DNA of 22,293 nucleotides from Actinomycetota bacterium (GTDB taxonomy: Bacteria > Actinomycetota > Actinomycetes > Actinomycetales > Cellulomonadaceae): assembly GCA_018898235.1 (NCBI GenBank), contig JAHIJU010000212.1:1-22293 (forward strand), written 5' to 3'. The translations under genes and the position numbers were made by a program. Positions 21,297 to 22,293 of the stretch are shown one piece after another. The number at the start of each line of letters is the position of its first letter. Positions within the stretch are counted from its first letter, which is position 1. Under the pieces are notes generated by a model. The model was given only the letters and a program-made list of their open reading frames with translations, searched no databases and was not told where the DNA came from.

Positions 21297-22293
21297 TGTC
21301 GACCATCACACCCGCAGCGCTGGCGGACACCGTCGCGCTGCCCCTCGACCACTCCGACGCCACGGCTGACGACGCGCACAGCCACGGCGTCGTACCGGCC
21401 GGCTCGCGCGCCGAGCGGCTCGCCTCGTTCGACCCGGCGGACTTCGCCGTGCCGACCGGGCGCGAGGAGGCGTGGCGGTTCACGCCGATGGACCGGCTGG
21501 CCCCGCTGCTCGCCGCGGCGACCGGTCGGCTCGCCGGTCACGGTGTGCTCACGACGGTGGCCGCCTCCCCGGAGGTCGTCGTCGAGGTGCTGGACCGTGA
21601 CGACCCCCGGCTCGGCCTGGCCGGGGTGCCCGGGGACCGCGTGGCCGCCGTGGCCTGGGCCTCGTTCGACCGGGCCACGCTGATCCGGGTCCCGGCCGGG
21701 CAGACGTCGTCGAAGGTGACCTCGGTCGTGGTGGAGGCCGTCGCCGGGGTCGACGAACCCACCGCCGCGCACCTGGTGGTGCACGCCGAGGCCAACTCCC
21801 ACGCCGTCGTCGTGATCGACCACGTCGGCCGCGCCACCCTGGCCCAGACCGTCGAGGTGGTGGCCGACGAGGGCGCCGACCTCACCGTCGTCTCGTTGCA
21901 CGACTGGGCGCCCGGCGCTGTGCACGATGCGGCGCACCGGCTGCGCCTCGGCAAGGACTCGACCGTCAAGCACATCGTCGTCACGCTCGGCGGCGACCTG
22001 GTGCGGGTCACCCCGGACGCCGAGTTCGTCGGTGAGGGCGCGGAGCTCACCGCCCTCGGCCTGTACTTCGCGGATGCGGGTCAGCACCAGGAGCACCGGC
22101 TGTTCGTCGACCACGCCGTGCCGTCCTGCCGGTCCCGCGTCACCTATAAGGGCGCGTTGCAGGGCCAGGACGCGCACACCGTCTGGGTGGGCGACGTGCT
22201 GATCCGCGCCGCGGCCGAGGGCACCGACACCTACGAGCTCAACCGCAACCTGGTGCTCACCGAGGGCGCCCGCGCCGACTCGGTGCCGAACCT
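21296..22293 (+). CDS. sufD: SufD, Fe-S cluster assembly subunit (partial)
   Basis: The frame is open from the ATG at 21296 to the window edge (332 codons seen), overlapping the sufB stop by 1 nt (TGATG). The N-terminal part has the typical SufD helix with GREEAWRFTPMDRL (about 56-69), followed by the beta-helix core; the last visible part reads TDTYELNRNLVLTEGARADS, a strongly conserved SufB/SufD segment. The C-terminal region with the histidine thought to hold the nascent cluster lies outside. sufC, sufS and sufU are expected downstream, as in other actinomycetes. Confidence 0.96.
   Translation, partial: MSTITPAALADTVALPLDHSDATADDAHSHGVVPAGSRAERLASFDPADFAVPTGREEAWRFTPMDRLAPLLAAATGRLAGHGVLTTVAASPEVVVEVLDRDDPRLGLAGVPGDRVAAVAWASFDRATLIRVPAGQTSSKVTSVVVEAVAGVDEPTAAHLVVHAEANSHAVVVIDHVGRATLAQTVEVVADEGADLTVVSLHDWAPGAVHDAAHRLRLGKDSTVKHIVVTLGGDLVRVTPDAEFVGEGAELTALGLYFADAGQHQEHRLFVDHAVPSCRSRVTYKGALQGQDAHTVWVGDVLIRAAAEGTDTYELNRNLVLTEGARADSVPN

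Noticed and set aside
1..22293. CRISPR arrays, tRNA or rRNA genes, insertion sequences, prophage genes
   Set aside because: No repeat-spacer pattern, cloverleaf, transposase motif or phage gene was seen on either strand.

Overview
The window is very GC-rich DNA with genes packed by ATGA, GTGA and TGATG overlaps, GTG and TTG starts, and several apparently leaderless promoters. Together with an actinobacterial SufR-SufB-SufD block, a CtaA-type heme A synthase and the ABC exporter that neighbours these genes in mycobacteria, this points to an actinomycete. A Pseudonocardia-like member of the Pseudonocardiales is my best guess, but the genus is inference.

Layout. (a) 1-1683: a Ppm1/Ppm2-type SAM-dependent methyltransferase (cut by the window edge) and a lower-GC histidine-phosphatase-family gene, both on the minus strand. 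(b) 1684-2637: ctaA. (c) 2638-17301: a carbohydrate uptake and catabolism island made of two divergent operons that share a 161-bp control region (9987-10147). The minus operon encodes a GNAT acetyltransferase, a GH109-like Gfo/Idh/MocA protein, a lipoprotein sugar-binding protein, two ABC permeases, an IclR regulator, an SDR dehydrogenase and an SMP-30 lactonase, and runs straight into ctaA with a 4-nt overlap. The plus operon encodes a ceramidase-fold protein, an IlvD/Edd sugar-acid dehydratase, a DapA-family lyase, an HpaI-family aldolase and a cytoplasmic GH3 glycosidase. (d) 17306-18996: a two-gene ABC-2 exporter on the minus strand. (e) 19159-22293: sufR, sufB and the first part of sufD on the plus strand.

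How it fits together. The island reads as a complete non-phosphorylative sugar pathway. A glycoside is imported by the ABC system and cut inside the cell by the GH3 enzyme and perhaps the GH109-like enzyme. The free aldose is oxidised by the SDR, the lactone opened by SMP-30, the aldonate dehydrated by IlvD/Edd, and the 2-keto-3-deoxy acid cleaved or further dehydrated by the HpaI or DapA enzyme. The chemistry best matches a pentose or related aldose, but the substrate cannot be read from sequence. The IclR protein is the obvious regulator, and the control region holds seven GAAC/GTTC half-sites arranged as inverted repeats.

Most notable points. (1) The island appears to sit between ctaA and the ABC exporter genes, which from memory are adjacent in Mycobacterium tuberculosis (Rv1456c-Rv1458c next to Rv1460-Rv1463), making ctaA the last cistron of a sugar operon. 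(2) The Gfo/Idh/MocA protein has GH109-like signatures and lacks the usual EKP lysine. (3) The ceramidase-fold protein keeps its zinc ligands but appears to lack the ceramidase serine. (4) Upstream of sufR there is a perfect CAAC-N6-GTTG site, the cyanobacterial SufR operator consensus. I saw no tRNA, rRNA, CRISPR array, insertion sequence or integrase.
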